64,000 nt of DNA from SVFI01 sp045588655 (GTDB taxonomy: Bacteria > Bacillota > Clostridia > Lachnospirales > Lachnospiraceae). The stretch is taken from the NCBI GenBank assembly GCA_045588655.1, contig JAZNEP010000042.1, positions 49,401-113,400 of the forward strand, given 5' to 3'. This document shows, in pieces, positions 9,172-17,945 of the stretch. The position numbers and the translations under genes are program-made. Each line of letters opens with the position of its first letter. Within the stretch, counting starts at the first letter, position 1. The notes beneath the pieces are model-generated. The model had not been told where the DNA came from, ran no database searches, and worked only from the letters and a program-made list of their open reading frames with translations.

Positions 9172-10306
9172 ATGGTCGGGGAATGATACAAGTAAATATT
9201 CGTTGTTTACTGGAGAATTTGAAGAAATCGTAGAATTTGCTGAAAAATATTCAAAACTATATTTGTTTGGAAATGGCAGAATCGGAAGTGCTATGAAAAA
9301 GTTTTTGGAGGATTCAGGATATCCGGATGTAGAAATACTTACGTCGGCGGATTTTGATTGTATCAAGGAATTAGGCAAACCAGAGCAGGCAGGGTTAATT
9401 GTGGGCCTGAGCGATCAGTATTTTCCAGAGGTGATGGGGGAAATACGAGAAGCATTTCCAAATGAGCGGATTTGTATTCCATCCGCGCTTGCAAGGGAAG
9501 AGATCGGAGATATTTTTAGTGAATCTCTAAATGAAGAGAAGTTTTGGATAAATATTTATGTGACGAACAAATGTAATCTGGGATGTAAATCCTGCAGTGC
9601 CTTTGCGCCAATCTGTAAGACTCCGGATTTTTATGAACTTGAGCAGTTTAAAAAGGATATTGCACAAATCAAAAAACTAGATTTTCGTAAAATTCGGGCT
9701 TTTGAATTTACAGGAGCGGAGGCAATGTTACATCCGGATATTTTGGAAATGCTTTCTTATGCAAGAGAACTGTTCCCAGATTTGAAATTCCAATTGTATT
9801 CCAACGGTTTATTTATAGAGCATTGCGATGAATTTGTGTTGAGGAAGTTGGCGGAGCTTAAAGTTGTGTTGACGGTGACGGAATATCCGATTCCGAATCT
9901 AGATTTGTCAAAGGCGTATCAGCGTTTGGATGAGTGTGGGGTACAGTATTATGTAATATTTGCGGATGGACAGAAGTATTTTTCGAAGCGCCCGCTTAAT
10001 TTTACGAAGGATACACCGAAACACAAATTTATCTATTGTCCGCGTTATAAGACATTCAGAAGTTTATTTTTAAATAGAGGAAGACTTTATAAATGTATAT
10101 ACTGCATTTCTGCAAATTATGTCAATGAGGCTTTTGACCAAAATCTTGAAGTGTTTCCGGAAGATTATGTGGACATATACAATGCGACGAAGGAGGATGT
10201 ATATCGTTATGCAACCCGTCGTATTCCGTTTTGCGGTTATTGTTCACCGATTGAGGAAATGGTTCCGTGGGGATTATCAGAAAGAAAGATAGAAGAGTGG
10301 ACGTAA
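9155..10306 (+). CDS. radical SAM protein with N-terminal Rossmann-like domain
   Basis: The 383-residue protein begins with a small Rossmann-like domain (LYLFGNGRIGSAMKKFL). A radical SAM core follows with the cluster motif C140-x3-C144-x2-C147 (NKCNLGCKSC), which binds the 4Fe-4S cluster that cleaves S-adenosylmethionine. Further conserved cysteines near the end (CPRY, CIYC, CGYC) suggest an auxiliary cluster of SPASM or twitch type. It lies inside a glycan operon, overlapping the GT2 gene, and 1 base from the next gene. Radical SAM enzymes in such loci may epimerise or dehydrate sugars or modify a peptide or lipid; the substrate here is unknown. Confidence 0.8.
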   Translation: MAELFRWSGNDTSKYSLFTGEFEEIVEFAEKYSKLYLFGNGRIGSAMKKFLEDSGYPDVEILTSADFDCIKELGKPEQAGLIVGLSDQYFPEVMGEIREAFPNERICIPSALAREEIGDIFSESLNEEKFWINIYVTNKCNLGCKSCSAFAPICKTPDFYELEQFKKDIAQIKKLDFRKIRAFEFTGAEAMLHPDILEMLSYARELFPDLKFQLYSNGLFIEHCDEFVLRKLAELKVVLTVTEYPIPNLDLSKAYQRLDECGVQYYVIFADGQKYFSKRPLNFTKDTPKHKFIYCPRYKTFRSLFLNRGRLYKCIYCISANYVNEAFDQNLEVFPEDYVDIYNATKEDVYRYATRRIPFCGYCSPIEEMVPWGLSERKIEEWT

Positions 10307-10307
10307 T

Positions 10308-12428
10308 ATGATAGATGAAAAAAACTTTGTGGTAAATTCTTTTCGAGAAAAGTTAAAACAATTTCAAAAGGAGAAACTGGTGATATACGGGCTTGGCAAA
10401 AATACTAAGGTTGTCTTGGAGGAGTGCACAGAGTTTTGCTTCGTTGGTCTGATGGATGGAGTTCGGACGGGTGAGGTTGTTTGGGATTATCCGGTTTTGT
10501 CTTGTGATGCTGTAGCAGAGATGGGGGTTAAAGTGATTGTTATTTTGGCTACCGCGGCAAATGTACCTATAATTTTTCGACGTATTGCTGCTAAATGTAA
10601 GGAGTATGGCATCGAGGTTTACGATATTAACGGACAGCGTTGGGAAAATATGGAAAAGGACTATGTCCTGCCGGAGTTTTATGCGAATTGCACATGGAGA
10701 AATTTGAAGGAGAAAATCGACAAAAGTGATGTTATCAGCTTTGATATTTTCGACACTTTGCTTGTAAGAACTACCTTATATCCCACTGATGTGTTCGAAA
10801 AAGTGGCTGTAGAGTGTGAGCAAATGCTTCCCCATGGATATGATTATGTCCGTGAGCGTATTACGGCAGAACGTCAGTTGTATTTGAGTTGTAATCCCAA
10901 ATTGGAACAGATTTACGATAAGATGATGGAGGATGGAAGACTAGAAAAAGGAAAAGCACAATCATTGATGCAGTGTGAAATTGAGTTGGAGCGACGTGTG
11001 CTTCATCCGAGAATGGAAATGTTGCAGGTGATGGATTATGCTGTAAAAGCCGGAAAGAACATATGTTGCACATCAGACATGTACTTGCCCCAAAAGATGT
11101 TAGAAAAAGTTTTACAAAGTAATGGTTATGATCAGGTGGAGCAAATTTTTGTGTCTTGTGAGTATGGCATGGCAAAATGTAACGGGTTATATCGGATTCT
11201 TAGGGATGCTTATAAAGAGAAAAAAATTCTTCATATTGGAGATAATCAGGAAGCGGATATTGTAATGCCGCTAAGATATGGAGTGGAAGACGTGTTTCAG
11301 ATATCGTCCGTGTATCAAATGATACAGGATTCTGTTGTGGCGGGCATATTGGATAGAGAAATGACTCTTAAGGACAGGGATTGTATAGGACATTTTTTTT
11401 CAAACATATTTAACAATCCGTTTTTGTTCTGTTTTACCGGGGGGAAATGTGTTATTGATTCTTCTTATCATCTCGGTTATTATTTTTTGGAGCCGATGAT
11501 GTCAGTGTTTATGAATTGGATTGTAAATAAGTGCGAGGAGGATAAGGTGGATCATCTGCTTCTGGGATCAAGAGATGGATGGTTGATTAGGGATTTGCTA
11601 GATATCTTAGGAATGAGTCGGGAAATCAAGTTTGCATACGATTATTTTTATTCTTCTCGTATGGCTTGTACGTTGGCGGGCATTCAGAACCGAGAGGATG
11701 TGGAATACGCTGCTTCTATGGCTTTTGACGGTAGTACCGAGGAGTTGCTAAAGAAGAGGTTTTTGTTCGAAGATTCCCAAGTGAAGGAACGTATGGATGG
11801 TGAAACGGATGAAGCATATTTGGAACGCCATATTCCAGATGTGATTGCCCGCGGAGAGAAATATGGGAAGTATTACAGACAGTATTTGGAAGGTTTAAGT
11901 CTGAAAGGAAGTAATGTAGGATTTTTTGATTTTGTTTCTTCTGGAACTTGTCAGCTTTGGCTAGATCGGATGCAGTTTTGTGATTTAACAGGTTATTATT
12001 TTCAAAGAAATTTAGATGACTATAAAGCGTATTTGCCAATCAAATCACTGTATGAGCCGAGGTATGCATATGAGAAGCAGAATAAGCTACATGATAATTA
12101 TGTATTTATGGAAAATGTTATGACATCCTTGGAACCATCGTTAAAATACATTGGTCCTCAGGGAGAACCAGTATTTGAGGAAGACGACAGAGATGAGAGA
12201 AAACTCTTTCATGTAAAGGAAGTCCAAAGAGGAATTTGTGAGGCTTACCAAAAACGTGTTCGGAATCAAGAGATGGCTTTAGACAGAGGATTGGCAGAAA
12301 CATTGTTGGATTTTGTGAATGCTGAATATTCGTTGGATGAAACTGATTTTTTTGATGGAAATGTATTAAAGGATAATTTTTGTAATAGAGAATTTGATTT
12401 AAAAAAAATTGTTCGCAAAGAAGTGTAA
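10308..12428 (+). CDS. HAD-superfamily protein (COG5610-like) with N-terminal Rossmann-like domain
   Basis: The 706-residue protein has a Rossmann-like domain (LVIYGLGKNTKVVLEEC, residues 1-115), a HAD phosphatase-like domain with motif I FDIFDTLL (nucleophile Asp at about 146), CTSDMYLP (motif II) and HIGDNQEADI (motif IV), then a C-terminal region of about 350 residues with LLLGSRDGWLIRDLL and NVGFFDFVSSGT. This matches the COG5610 type of large predicted hydrolases found in surface-polysaccharide clusters. It keeps the HAD catalytic residues and may dephosphorylate a glycan intermediate, while the C-terminal part has no assigned function. It is 1 base downstream of the radical SAM gene. 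A paralogue with lost motifs follows. Confidence 0.7.
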   Translation: MIDEKNFVVNSFREKLKQFQKEKLVIYGLGKNTKVVLEECTEFCFVGLMDGVRTGEVVWDYPVLSCDAVAEMGVKVIVILATAANVPIIFRRIAAKCKEYGIEVYDINGQRWENMEKDYVLPEFYANCTWRNLKEKIDKSDVISFDIFDTLLVRTTLYPTDVFEKVAVECEQMLPHGYDYVRERITAERQLYLSCNPKLEQIYDKMMEDGRLEKGKAQSLMQCEIELERRVLHPRMEMLQVMDYAVKAGKNICCTSDMYLPQKMLEKVLQSNGYDQVEQIFVSCEYGMAKCNGLYRILRDAYKEKKILHIGDNQEADIVMPLRYGVEDVFQISSVYQMIQDSVVAGILDREMTLKDRDCIGHFFSNIFNNPFLFCFTGGKCVIDSSYHLGYYFLEPMMSVFMNWIVNKCEEDKVDHLLLGSRDGWLIRDLLDILGMSREIKFAYDYFYSSRMACTLAGIQNREDVEYAASMAFDGSTEELLKKRFLFEDSQVKERMDGETDEAYLERHIPDVIARGEKYGKYYRQYLEGLSLKGSNVGFFDFVSSGTCQLWLDRMQFCDLTGYYFQRNLDDYKAYLPIKSLYEPRYAYEKQNKLHDNYVFMENVMTSLEPSLKYIGPQGEPVFEEDDRDERKLFHVKEVQRGICEAYQKRVRNQEMALDRGLAETLLDFVNAEYSLDETDFFDGNVLKDNFCNREFDLKKIVRKEV

Positions 12429-12455
12429 GATGCGAATTTGCGGGAGATGATGGAG

Positions 12456-14360
12456 ATGGCCATAAATACAGAATTGTATGCAGATTATTTGCATAATAAA
12501 ATAGCGATTTATGGACTTGGGACGGAAACAGAAAAAGAGTTGCCTTGCTTACGTGGATTGTTTGACGTTGTTGGGTTGCTGGATGGATATCTCACAGAGG
12601 GTGAAATGTATGGTCTTCCGATTATGACGTTGGAAAGAGCAAGGCAGGAGAAGGTTAGGCTGATTGTTGTAGTTGCGCGTCCGGGTTCCTGTAAAGCGAT
12701 TAGAAAGAAAATAGGAGCCTTTTGCGAGAAGTATGGAATTGCACTTATGGATGTGCGCGGAAAAGATTTGCTTTGTGCAGAAAATGGAAAATTCGTGTTT
12801 GCTAATATATCAGGAGAGTCGTCGGAACAGCTGATGAATATGGCAGAAGAAGCGGAGATAGTCGGCTTCGGACTTTATGATGTGTTGGTTATGCAGAAGG
12901 TACTTGAAAGTTCGGATCTTCAAGAACTGGCTTTGTCGGTAGAGAAAAAGTTGGAGTGGGATTTAAGATTGGCATGTACGATACCCCGACGGAAGGTTGT
13001 TTCAATTTTTGACAAATTGATTAATTTAGGGAAAAAAATATATATTGTGGATGACAGTTCTCTTGGAAAGGAGCAGGTGCAACAGATTCTTTCGGCATGT
13101 GGGATTTTCGGATATAAGAAAATATTTTGTTTGGGAGATTGTGAAGGCGAAAGTCAAGAGGAGTTGTTTAATCGTTATAAAGAATCTGTAAAAGCTGCAT
13201 CATATTTGTATGTGGGCGTCGATGGGAGTCCCAGCCTCGAGATTGCTCGGAGTCTTGGGATGGAAGTTGTTGGGTTGTATAGTGCTAATCAATTATTTGA
13301 AACGCTGGATTATATGGGCTTGGATATGTATGTTAAGACTATAGCGGATAGAGTCAAGTTGGGTTTTTTTGTGTCGGAAATATTTAATGACCCTTTCTGT
13401 TTTGAAAATGGAAAAAAGGTTTGTGTTGATAATTCTTATACATTGGGGGAATTATTTTTTGCACCGATGATAACGGATTTTGTACTTTGGATGGATGATT
13501 TGCTTAAACAAAATGATATAGAAGATGTTTGCTTCTGCGCGAGAGATGGATATCTGATTCGACGTATGTATCGTTGTCTGGATAGAAAAGTTAATTCTGT
13601 TTATTTTTTGACATCACGAATTGCCGCAATACGCGCTGGAGTACGTACAGAAGAGGATATTCGTTATGTTGAAAGAATGAAATATTTTGGTAGCGAGGAA
13701 GATAGTCTTAGGGTGCGTTTTGGAATCGAACCATTGGAGCTTTCTAAAGCGCAAGGAGTTCTTGGATATCAAGAAGTGATTTTGGATAGGGCGCAGGAGC
13801 AAAGCCGCAATTTAAAAAAATATATTCAAGAGTTAGATTTTTCTGCAGGTGACATCGCGATGTTTGATTTTGTAGCAAAAGGAACGACACAGATGTATTT
13901 ACAGCGACTCGTACCGAATCACATGAAAGGTTTCTATTTTTTGCAACTTGAACCAGACTTTATGAGTGACAAAGGGTTGGATATTGAGCCATTTTATACG
14001 GAAGATGAGAAGAATCAGAGCGCAATTTTTGATCGTTATTATATTCTGGAGACTATATTGACAGCGCCGCATCCTTCGGTTTTGGGTTTTGATCGGGAGG
14101 GAAAACCGATTTATGCTCGGGAAACCCGAAGTGAGAGAGATATTCAATGTTTTGGGAGGGCGCAGGATGGGATACTGAATTATTTTAAGGAGTATATTTC
14201 GCTTGTTCCGGAGTCATTGCGAGTAGAGAATAAAAAACTGGATGAGTTTTTTTTATCATTGATTGATAAAATAGAAATCACAGACTCTGACTTTTTGGCA
14301 CTTATAGTAGAAGATCCATTTTTTAATCGTATGACAGATATAAAAGATGTGCTAGAATAG
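12456..14360 (+). CDS. degenerate HAD-type paralogue of the preceding gene
   Basis: This 634-residue protein shares the plan of the gene before it: Rossmann-like domain (IAIYGLGTETEKELPCL), HAD-like domain and the same C-terminal region (CFCARDGYLIRRMY, DIAMFDFVAKGTTQMYL). But motif I reads FGLYDVLV, with Gly (about residue 139) in place of the nucleophile Asp, the motif II segment reads IYIVDDSSLG, and GDNQEAD has become GVDGSPS. The HAD unit is therefore probably not catalytic, and the protein may act as a partner or scaffold of its neighbour. GGGAG at 12442 suits the ATG at 12456; an ATG at 12447 and a TTG at 12438 are alternatives. It ends the glycan operon. Confidence 0.65.
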   Translation: MAINTELYADYLHNKIAIYGLGTETEKELPCLRGLFDVVGLLDGYLTEGEMYGLPIMTLERARQEKVRLIVVVARPGSCKAIRKKIGAFCEKYGIALMDVRGKDLLCAENGKFVFANISGESSEQLMNMAEEAEIVGFGLYDVLVMQKVLESSDLQELALSVEKKLEWDLRLACTIPRRKVVSIFDKLINLGKKIYIVDDSSLGKEQVQQILSACGIFGYKKIFCLGDCEGESQEELFNRYKESVKAASYLYVGVDGSPSLEIARSLGMEVVGLYSANQLFETLDYMGLDMYVKTIADRVKLGFFVSEIFNDPFCFENGKKVCVDNSYTLGELFFAPMITDFVLWMDDLLKQNDIEDVCFCARDGYLIRRMYRCLDRKVNSVYFLTSRIAAIRAGVRTEEDIRYVERMKYFGSEEDSLRVRFGIEPLELSKAQGVLGYQEVILDRAQEQSRNLKKYIQELDFSAGDIAMFDFVAKGTTQMYLQRLVPNHMKGFYFLQLEPDFMSDKGLDIEPFYTEDEKNQSAIFDRYYILETILTAPHPSVLGFDREGKPIYARETRSERDIQCFGRAQDGILNYFKEYISLVPESLRVENKKLDEFFLSLIDKIEITDSDFLALIVEDPFFNRMTDIKDVLE

Positions 14361-14404
14361 AAGAAAGATTTCTTGAAATACGAATGGAGAAAAGGAGGGT
14401 ACAT

Positions 14405-15067
14405 ATGAACTTCGAACTTACAGCATCCATGATGTGCGCCAACTATGGTAATTTGGCAAAAGAAGTAAAAGAACTTGACAAAGGCGGAATCGACTCGTTC
14501 CACATTGATATTATGGACGGCCGTTATGTACCAAATTTTGCGATGTCCTTAAATGATATGGCGTTTATCGCGAGTGCGACAGAAAAGCCGCTTGATGTCC
14601 ATCTGATGATTGAGCATCCAAACAATAACATCCATCTGTTTTTAAACAGACTTCGCCCGGGAGATACAGTTTATATTCATCCGGAAGCAGAGTATCATCC
14701 GTCGACGACGCTACAGAAGATTATCGATGCAGGGATGATTCCTGGCATTGCCATTAATCCGGGGACGAGCGTGGAAACGGTTATGATGATGCTTACCATC
14801 GTAAAGAAGGTGCTTGTCATGTCGGTCAATCCGGGAAATGCAGGCCAGATGTATCTACCGTATGTTGGCAAAAAAATCGATAAATTATTAGAGCTTCGTG
14901 AAGAAATGGATTTTGATATTTATTGGGATGGAGCTTGTAGTGCAGAAAAAATCTTAGAATACGCACCAAAGGGTGTAAATGGATTTGTACTTGGAACGAC
15001 GCTGCTGTTTGGCAAGGGAAAGCCATATGGTGAGGTTCTGAGTGATATACATAAATTGAAGTTTTAA
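14405..15067 (+). CDS. ribulose-phosphate 3-epimerase family protein
   Basis: A 220-residue TIM-barrel enzyme of the ribulose-phosphate 3-epimerase family, which interconverts D-ribulose 5-phosphate and D-xylulose 5-phosphate. The metal and acid/base residues are present: H33, D35 and M37 (FHIDIMDG), H66 (DVHLMI) and the Asp near 174 (YWDGACS). The N-terminus (ASMMCANYGNL) departs from the usual SxLxxD, and the VDGG motif is altered, so it is a divergent paralogue and not clearly the housekeeping Rpe. AAAGGAGGG precedes the ATG at 14405. With TarI-like and TarJ-like genes 1.2 kb downstream it could feed ribulose 5-phosphate into CDP-ribitol. Another phospho-sugar epimerase role is possible. 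Confidence 0.75.
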   Translation: MNFELTASMMCANYGNLAKEVKELDKGGIDSFHIDIMDGRYVPNFAMSLNDMAFIASATEKPLDVHLMIEHPNNNIHLFLNRLRPGDTVYIHPEAEYHPSTTLQKIIDAGMIPGIAINPGTSVETVMMMLTIVKKVLVMSVNPGNAGQMYLPYVGKKIDKLLELREEMDFDIYWDGACSAEKILEYAPKGVNGFVLGTTLLFGKGKPYGEVLSDIHKLKF

Positions 15068-15079
15068 GCAGATATGCGA

Positions 15080-15109
15080 AACGGGTCCGGCGTAAAAGCC
15101 GGACCCGTT
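15080..15109. terminator. hairpin between convergent genes
   Basis: A perfect 12-base-pair stem (AACGGGTCCGGC / GCCGGACCCGTT) with a 6-base loop separates the epimerase gene and the convergent Rpn-type gene. The T-tract is poor on both sides, so it is a likely but not textbook bidirectional terminator. Confidence 0.65.
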
Positions 15110-15111
15110 AT

Positions 15112-15981
15112 TTACATGTTATGCTTTGCAAGTTGCGCATGCAGTCTTGCAATCTCGGCATCTTTTTCTGCCAGCGAGGAGGCGAGCTTCTCGTTATCGG
15201 AGGAAAGCTTTTCGTTCTCTGCTTTCAGAGCGGAGTTTTCTTCTTTCACGTGTTTTTCCCACGCAAGCTGCTCCGCGCGGGCGCGCGCCATGTCGCGTAT
15301 CGTCTGGTCGCAGTGCATGGTATAGAGTGATTCGGATGCTTCTTTCATGGCTTCGTTTTTCTCGGCGATCATTTTGAGTTCCTCCCATGTTTTCGCTTTG
15401 AAGAGATGTGCCCAGTGGTCGACGCCCCAGGTCTTATCTTCGTCAGTTGCAAGTTCGATTTTAGACAAGTTTACCACGCTGAGCGTAAATTTACCACTAT
15501 ACAAATGCTGATTTTTGATATTTAACATTTTGTAGGTGGCATAGAATTCGGGAACTTCGGGGAATGGTGTGAAATCGAGAAAACCAATATGTATAGCAGG
15601 GCGCACCTCGGCGTAATCGCTACCGGAATTGAGATGGTCAAAGCTGCGGCATAAGTAGGATAGGGAGCGTTCGCTCCAGTTGCTTTTGTTCTGGAGTTGC
15701 ATTTCAAGGTTGAGGATGGATTGATTGTTCAGCAGGATATTAAGATCAAGAATAAAGTTTTTGGCATCAATGGATGTTCCGGGTTTGATCGGATTTTTAA
15801 CTTCAATGGAGTGTATCTCTTCAGGATGTAGATGCAGGAGGGAGCAGATGAGTCCTCTTAATACGTTTTCGTGTTCCTGCAGAACGATGCGGAACATGTA
15901 ATCGTTGGTGAAACCGTATTCGATAGTTCCGGTGGCGGAAGCAAAATCACCGCCTGAAATAATAGATTTGTTTTGTACCAT
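15112..15981 (-). CDS. Rpn-family PD-(D/E)XK nuclease / putative transposase protein
   Basis: The 289-residue product resembles Rpn (recombination-promoting nuclease, formerly transposase_31-type) proteins: FTNDYMFRIVLQE near residue 26, then an acidic site with ILDLNILL and LNLEMQLQNK, which fits a PD-(D/E)XK core (D and E-x-Q). The last 70 residues are a coiled coil of Glu-, Lys- and Ala-rich heptads. AAGGAG sits 8 bases before the ATG at 15981 (a TTG at 15987 is in frame). It stands alone, opposite to its neighbours. Such genes occur as dispersed families in Firmicutes and are linked to horizontal movement, but no inverted repeats or target duplications are visible here. Confidence 0.75.
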   Translation of the reverse strand: MVQNKSIISGGDFASATGTIEYGFTNDYMFRIVLQEHENVLRGLICSLLHLHPEEIHSIEVKNPIKPGTSIDAKNFILDLNILLNNQSILNLEMQLQNKSNWSERSLSYLCRSFDHLNSGSDYAEVRPAIHIGFLDFTPFPEVPEFYATYKMLNIKNQHLYSGKFTLSVVNLSKIELATDEDKTWGVDHWAHLFKAKTWEELKMIAEKNEAMKEASESLYTMHCDQTIRDMARARAEQLAWEKHVKEENSALKAENEKLSSDNEKLASSLAEKDAEIARLHAQLAKHNM

Positions 15982-16147
15982 AGACAAAACTCCTTTCTGT
16001 ATTTGGTTGAATCATAGTGAAAATGCGGCGAATTGCCAAAGATTCCGCTTTGGGATATAGGGACATCCACGGATGAGATTTTCACGAAATTTGATTGTGA
16101 GTAGATTATATGGGTCTATAGAGGATATGTCAAGAGACAAAAAAGCA

Positions 16148-16176
16148 TGGTGAAAACTATTTGGTTGTTATATAAT
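16148..16176 (+). promoter_or_regulatory. probable SigA-type promoter for the tarI-like gene
   Basis: TATAAT at 16171-16176 lies 26 bases before the tarI-like start. The -35 (TGGTGA at 16148, spacing 17) is weak. Confidence 0.5.
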
Positions 16177-16201
16177 GTACTTACAAAGGAAGTGACATTT
16201 T

Positions 16202-16888
16202 ATGAATATTGCAATTATTCTGGCCGGTGGAACCGGAACGCGCCTTGGCGCAGACAGACCAAAACAGTATATAGAAGTAAACGGTAAGCCTGTGATTGCG
16301 TATTCTGTCGATAAGCTAACGCAACACAGGATGATTGATTTCATCTGGGTGGTAGCAGATGAATCATGGAGAGACTACATTTGTGATCATGTAAATATGA
16401 AAAAAATAAAAGGTTTTTCGTTACCGGGGGCTAACCGTCAGCTTTCCATTTGGAATGCTCTCTGTGATATCCGGAATTTGGCAAAAGCAGATGCGAGAGT
16501 TTTTATCCATGATGCAGCAAGACCGGTACTTACTTCTGAGATGATTACAAGCTATCTTGAGACAGCCGAAGGACATGATGGGGTAATTCCGGTGCTTCCG
16601 ATGAAAGATACTGTATATCTTAGTGAGGATGGAAAAAGTATTACTTCCATGCTTGAGCGCAGCCATGTGGTGGCGGGTCAGGCACCGGAAGTTTTTGTAT
16701 ACGATAAATACTATCAGGCAAACGAGAGACTTCTTCCGGATGAAATATTAAAAATGAACGGTTCGACAGAACCGGCCCTTCTTGCGGGAATGGAAATTGC
16801 AACGGTTCCCGGAGACGAACGCAATTTTAAAATTACGACACAGGCAGATTTAGAACGCTTTAAACGACTTTATGAGAAAGAATTCTGA
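16202..16888 (+). CDS. tarI: ribitol-5-phosphate cytidylyltransferase (TarI-like)
   Basis: The 228-residue enzyme has the nucleotidyltransferase signature AGGTGTRLGADRPKQY near its N-terminus, VFIHDAARP and VVAGQAPEVF, typical of the IspD/TarI family. TarI makes CDP-ribitol from CTP and D-ribitol 5-phosphate in the cytoplasm. IspD makes the isoprenoid precursor CDP-methylerythritol by the same chemistry. The TarJ-like dehydrogenase 8 bases downstream favours TarI, since TarJ makes its substrate from ribulose 5-phosphate. The start follows AAAGGAAGTGA. The gene is not next to other isoprenoid genes. IspD cannot be fully excluded from the sequence alone. Confidence 0.75.
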   Translation: MNIAIILAGGTGTRLGADRPKQYIEVNGKPVIAYSVDKLTQHRMIDFIWVVADESWRDYICDHVNMKKIKGFSLPGANRQLSIWNALCDIRNLAKADARVFIHDAARPVLTSEMITSYLETAEGHDGVIPVLPMKDTVYLSEDGKSITSMLERSHVVAGQAPEVFVYDKYYQANERLLPDEILKMNGSTEPALLAGMEIATVPGDERNFKITTQADLERFKRLYEKEF

Positions 16889-16895
16889 GGTGGAA

Positions 16896-17945
16896 ATGAA
16901 AGCATATGTTTTACGTGGTATGAATCAATTTCAATTAGAAGAGATAGAGAAACCGGAGTTAAGAACCGGTGAAGTGCTTGTGCAGGTAATGGCAGCAGGT
17001 ATCTGCGGTTCTGATATACCCAGAGCATATCAGACCGGGGCACATGTGCATCCCATAGTAATCGGGCATGAATTTTCCGGAAAAGTAGTCGAAACCGGCG
17101 AAGGGACTGATTCGAAGTGGAGGAATAAGCCGGTCGGAGTGTTCCCACTGATTCCATGCAGAGAATGCGGACCGTGTCAGAATAAACAGTATGAAATGTG
17201 CAGAAATTATAATTATCTTGGTTCGCGAAGAGATGGCGGATTTGCAGAGTATGTGGCGGTGCCGCAGGAGTGTCTGATTGAGCTCCCGGAAGGCGTTTCT
17301 TATGAGGAGGCAGCGATGCTCGAGCCTATGGCGGTTGCAATCCATGCAATACGCGGAATCGAAGTTTCTGCAGAAGATAAGGTCGTAGTGTGCGGACTTG
17401 GAACGATAGGGCTGTTTCTTGTGATGTTCTTAAAAGCGATGGGGGTAAAACAAGTATTTACCATTGGAAATAAAAGTTTCCAGAGAGAGCGCGTACTTGC
17501 GCTTGGCGTTTCGGAAGAATGTTACTGCGACAGTCGTCAGCAGGATGTCGAAGAGTGGATGAAGGAACGTACATCAGGCGGCGGTGCAGATGTCTTTTTT
17601 GAGTGTGTCGGAAAGAATGAAACGTTCCGACAGGCAGTTGATTTTACAGCTCCGGCAGGAAAAGTGATGCTTGTAGGGAATCCGTATTCTGATATGGAGC
17701 TTGATAAAACGGTATATTGGAAAATTTTGCGCAACCAGCTCACGATAAAAGGAACTTGGAATTCATCATTTACCGGGGAAGCGGACGATGATTGGCATTA
17801 CGTGCTCAAAAAACTTGCCCAAAAAGAAGTGAATCCGGCGCAGATGATATCTCATAAATTTTCACTGGGGGATTTGGAGCAGGGCTTTCATGTGATGCGC
17901 GATAAGTCAGAAGACTATATTAAGATAATGGGAGTTTTTGTATGA
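16896..17945 (+). CDS. tarJ: zinc-dependent alcohol dehydrogenase, ribulose-5-phosphate reductase-like (TarJ)
   Basis: The 349-residue MDR-family dehydrogenase has the catalytic zinc ligands C37 (GICGSD) and H58-E59 (GHEF), a four-cysteine structural zinc loop (CRECGPCQNKQYEMC) and an NAD(P)-binding VVCGLGTIGLF segment. TarJ reduces D-ribulose 5-phosphate to D-ribitol 5-phosphate, which TarI then activates. Similar enzymes act on sorbitol, xylitol or threonine, so the pairing with the TarI-like gene carries the assignment. GAGGTGG precedes the ATG at 16896, inside the end of the tarI-like gene, so a longer start at 16872 is less likely. It overlaps the following PAP2 gene by 4 bases. Confidence 0.7.
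   Translation: MKAYVLRGMNQFQLEEIEKPELRTGEVLVQVMAAGICGSDIPRAYQTGAHVHPIVIGHEFSGKVVETGEGTDSKWRNKPVGVFPLIPCRECGPCQNKQYEMCRNYNYLGSRRDGGFAEYVAVPQECLIELPEGVSYEEAAMLEPMAVAIHAIRGIEVSAEDKVVVCGLGTIGLFLVMFLKAMGVKQVFTIGNKSFQRERVLALGVSEECYCDSRQQDVEEWMKERTSGGGADVFFECVGKNETFRQAVDFTAPAGKVMLVGNPYSDMELDKTVYWKILRNQLTIKGTWNSSFTGEADDDWHYVLKKLAQKEVNPAQMISHKFSLGDLEQGFHVMRDKSEDYIKIMGVFV

Noticed and set aside
15074..15377. Three plus-strand open frames over the end of the Rpn-type gene
   Set aside because: They are the mirror of the coiled-coil coding sequence, whose biased codons leave other frames open.
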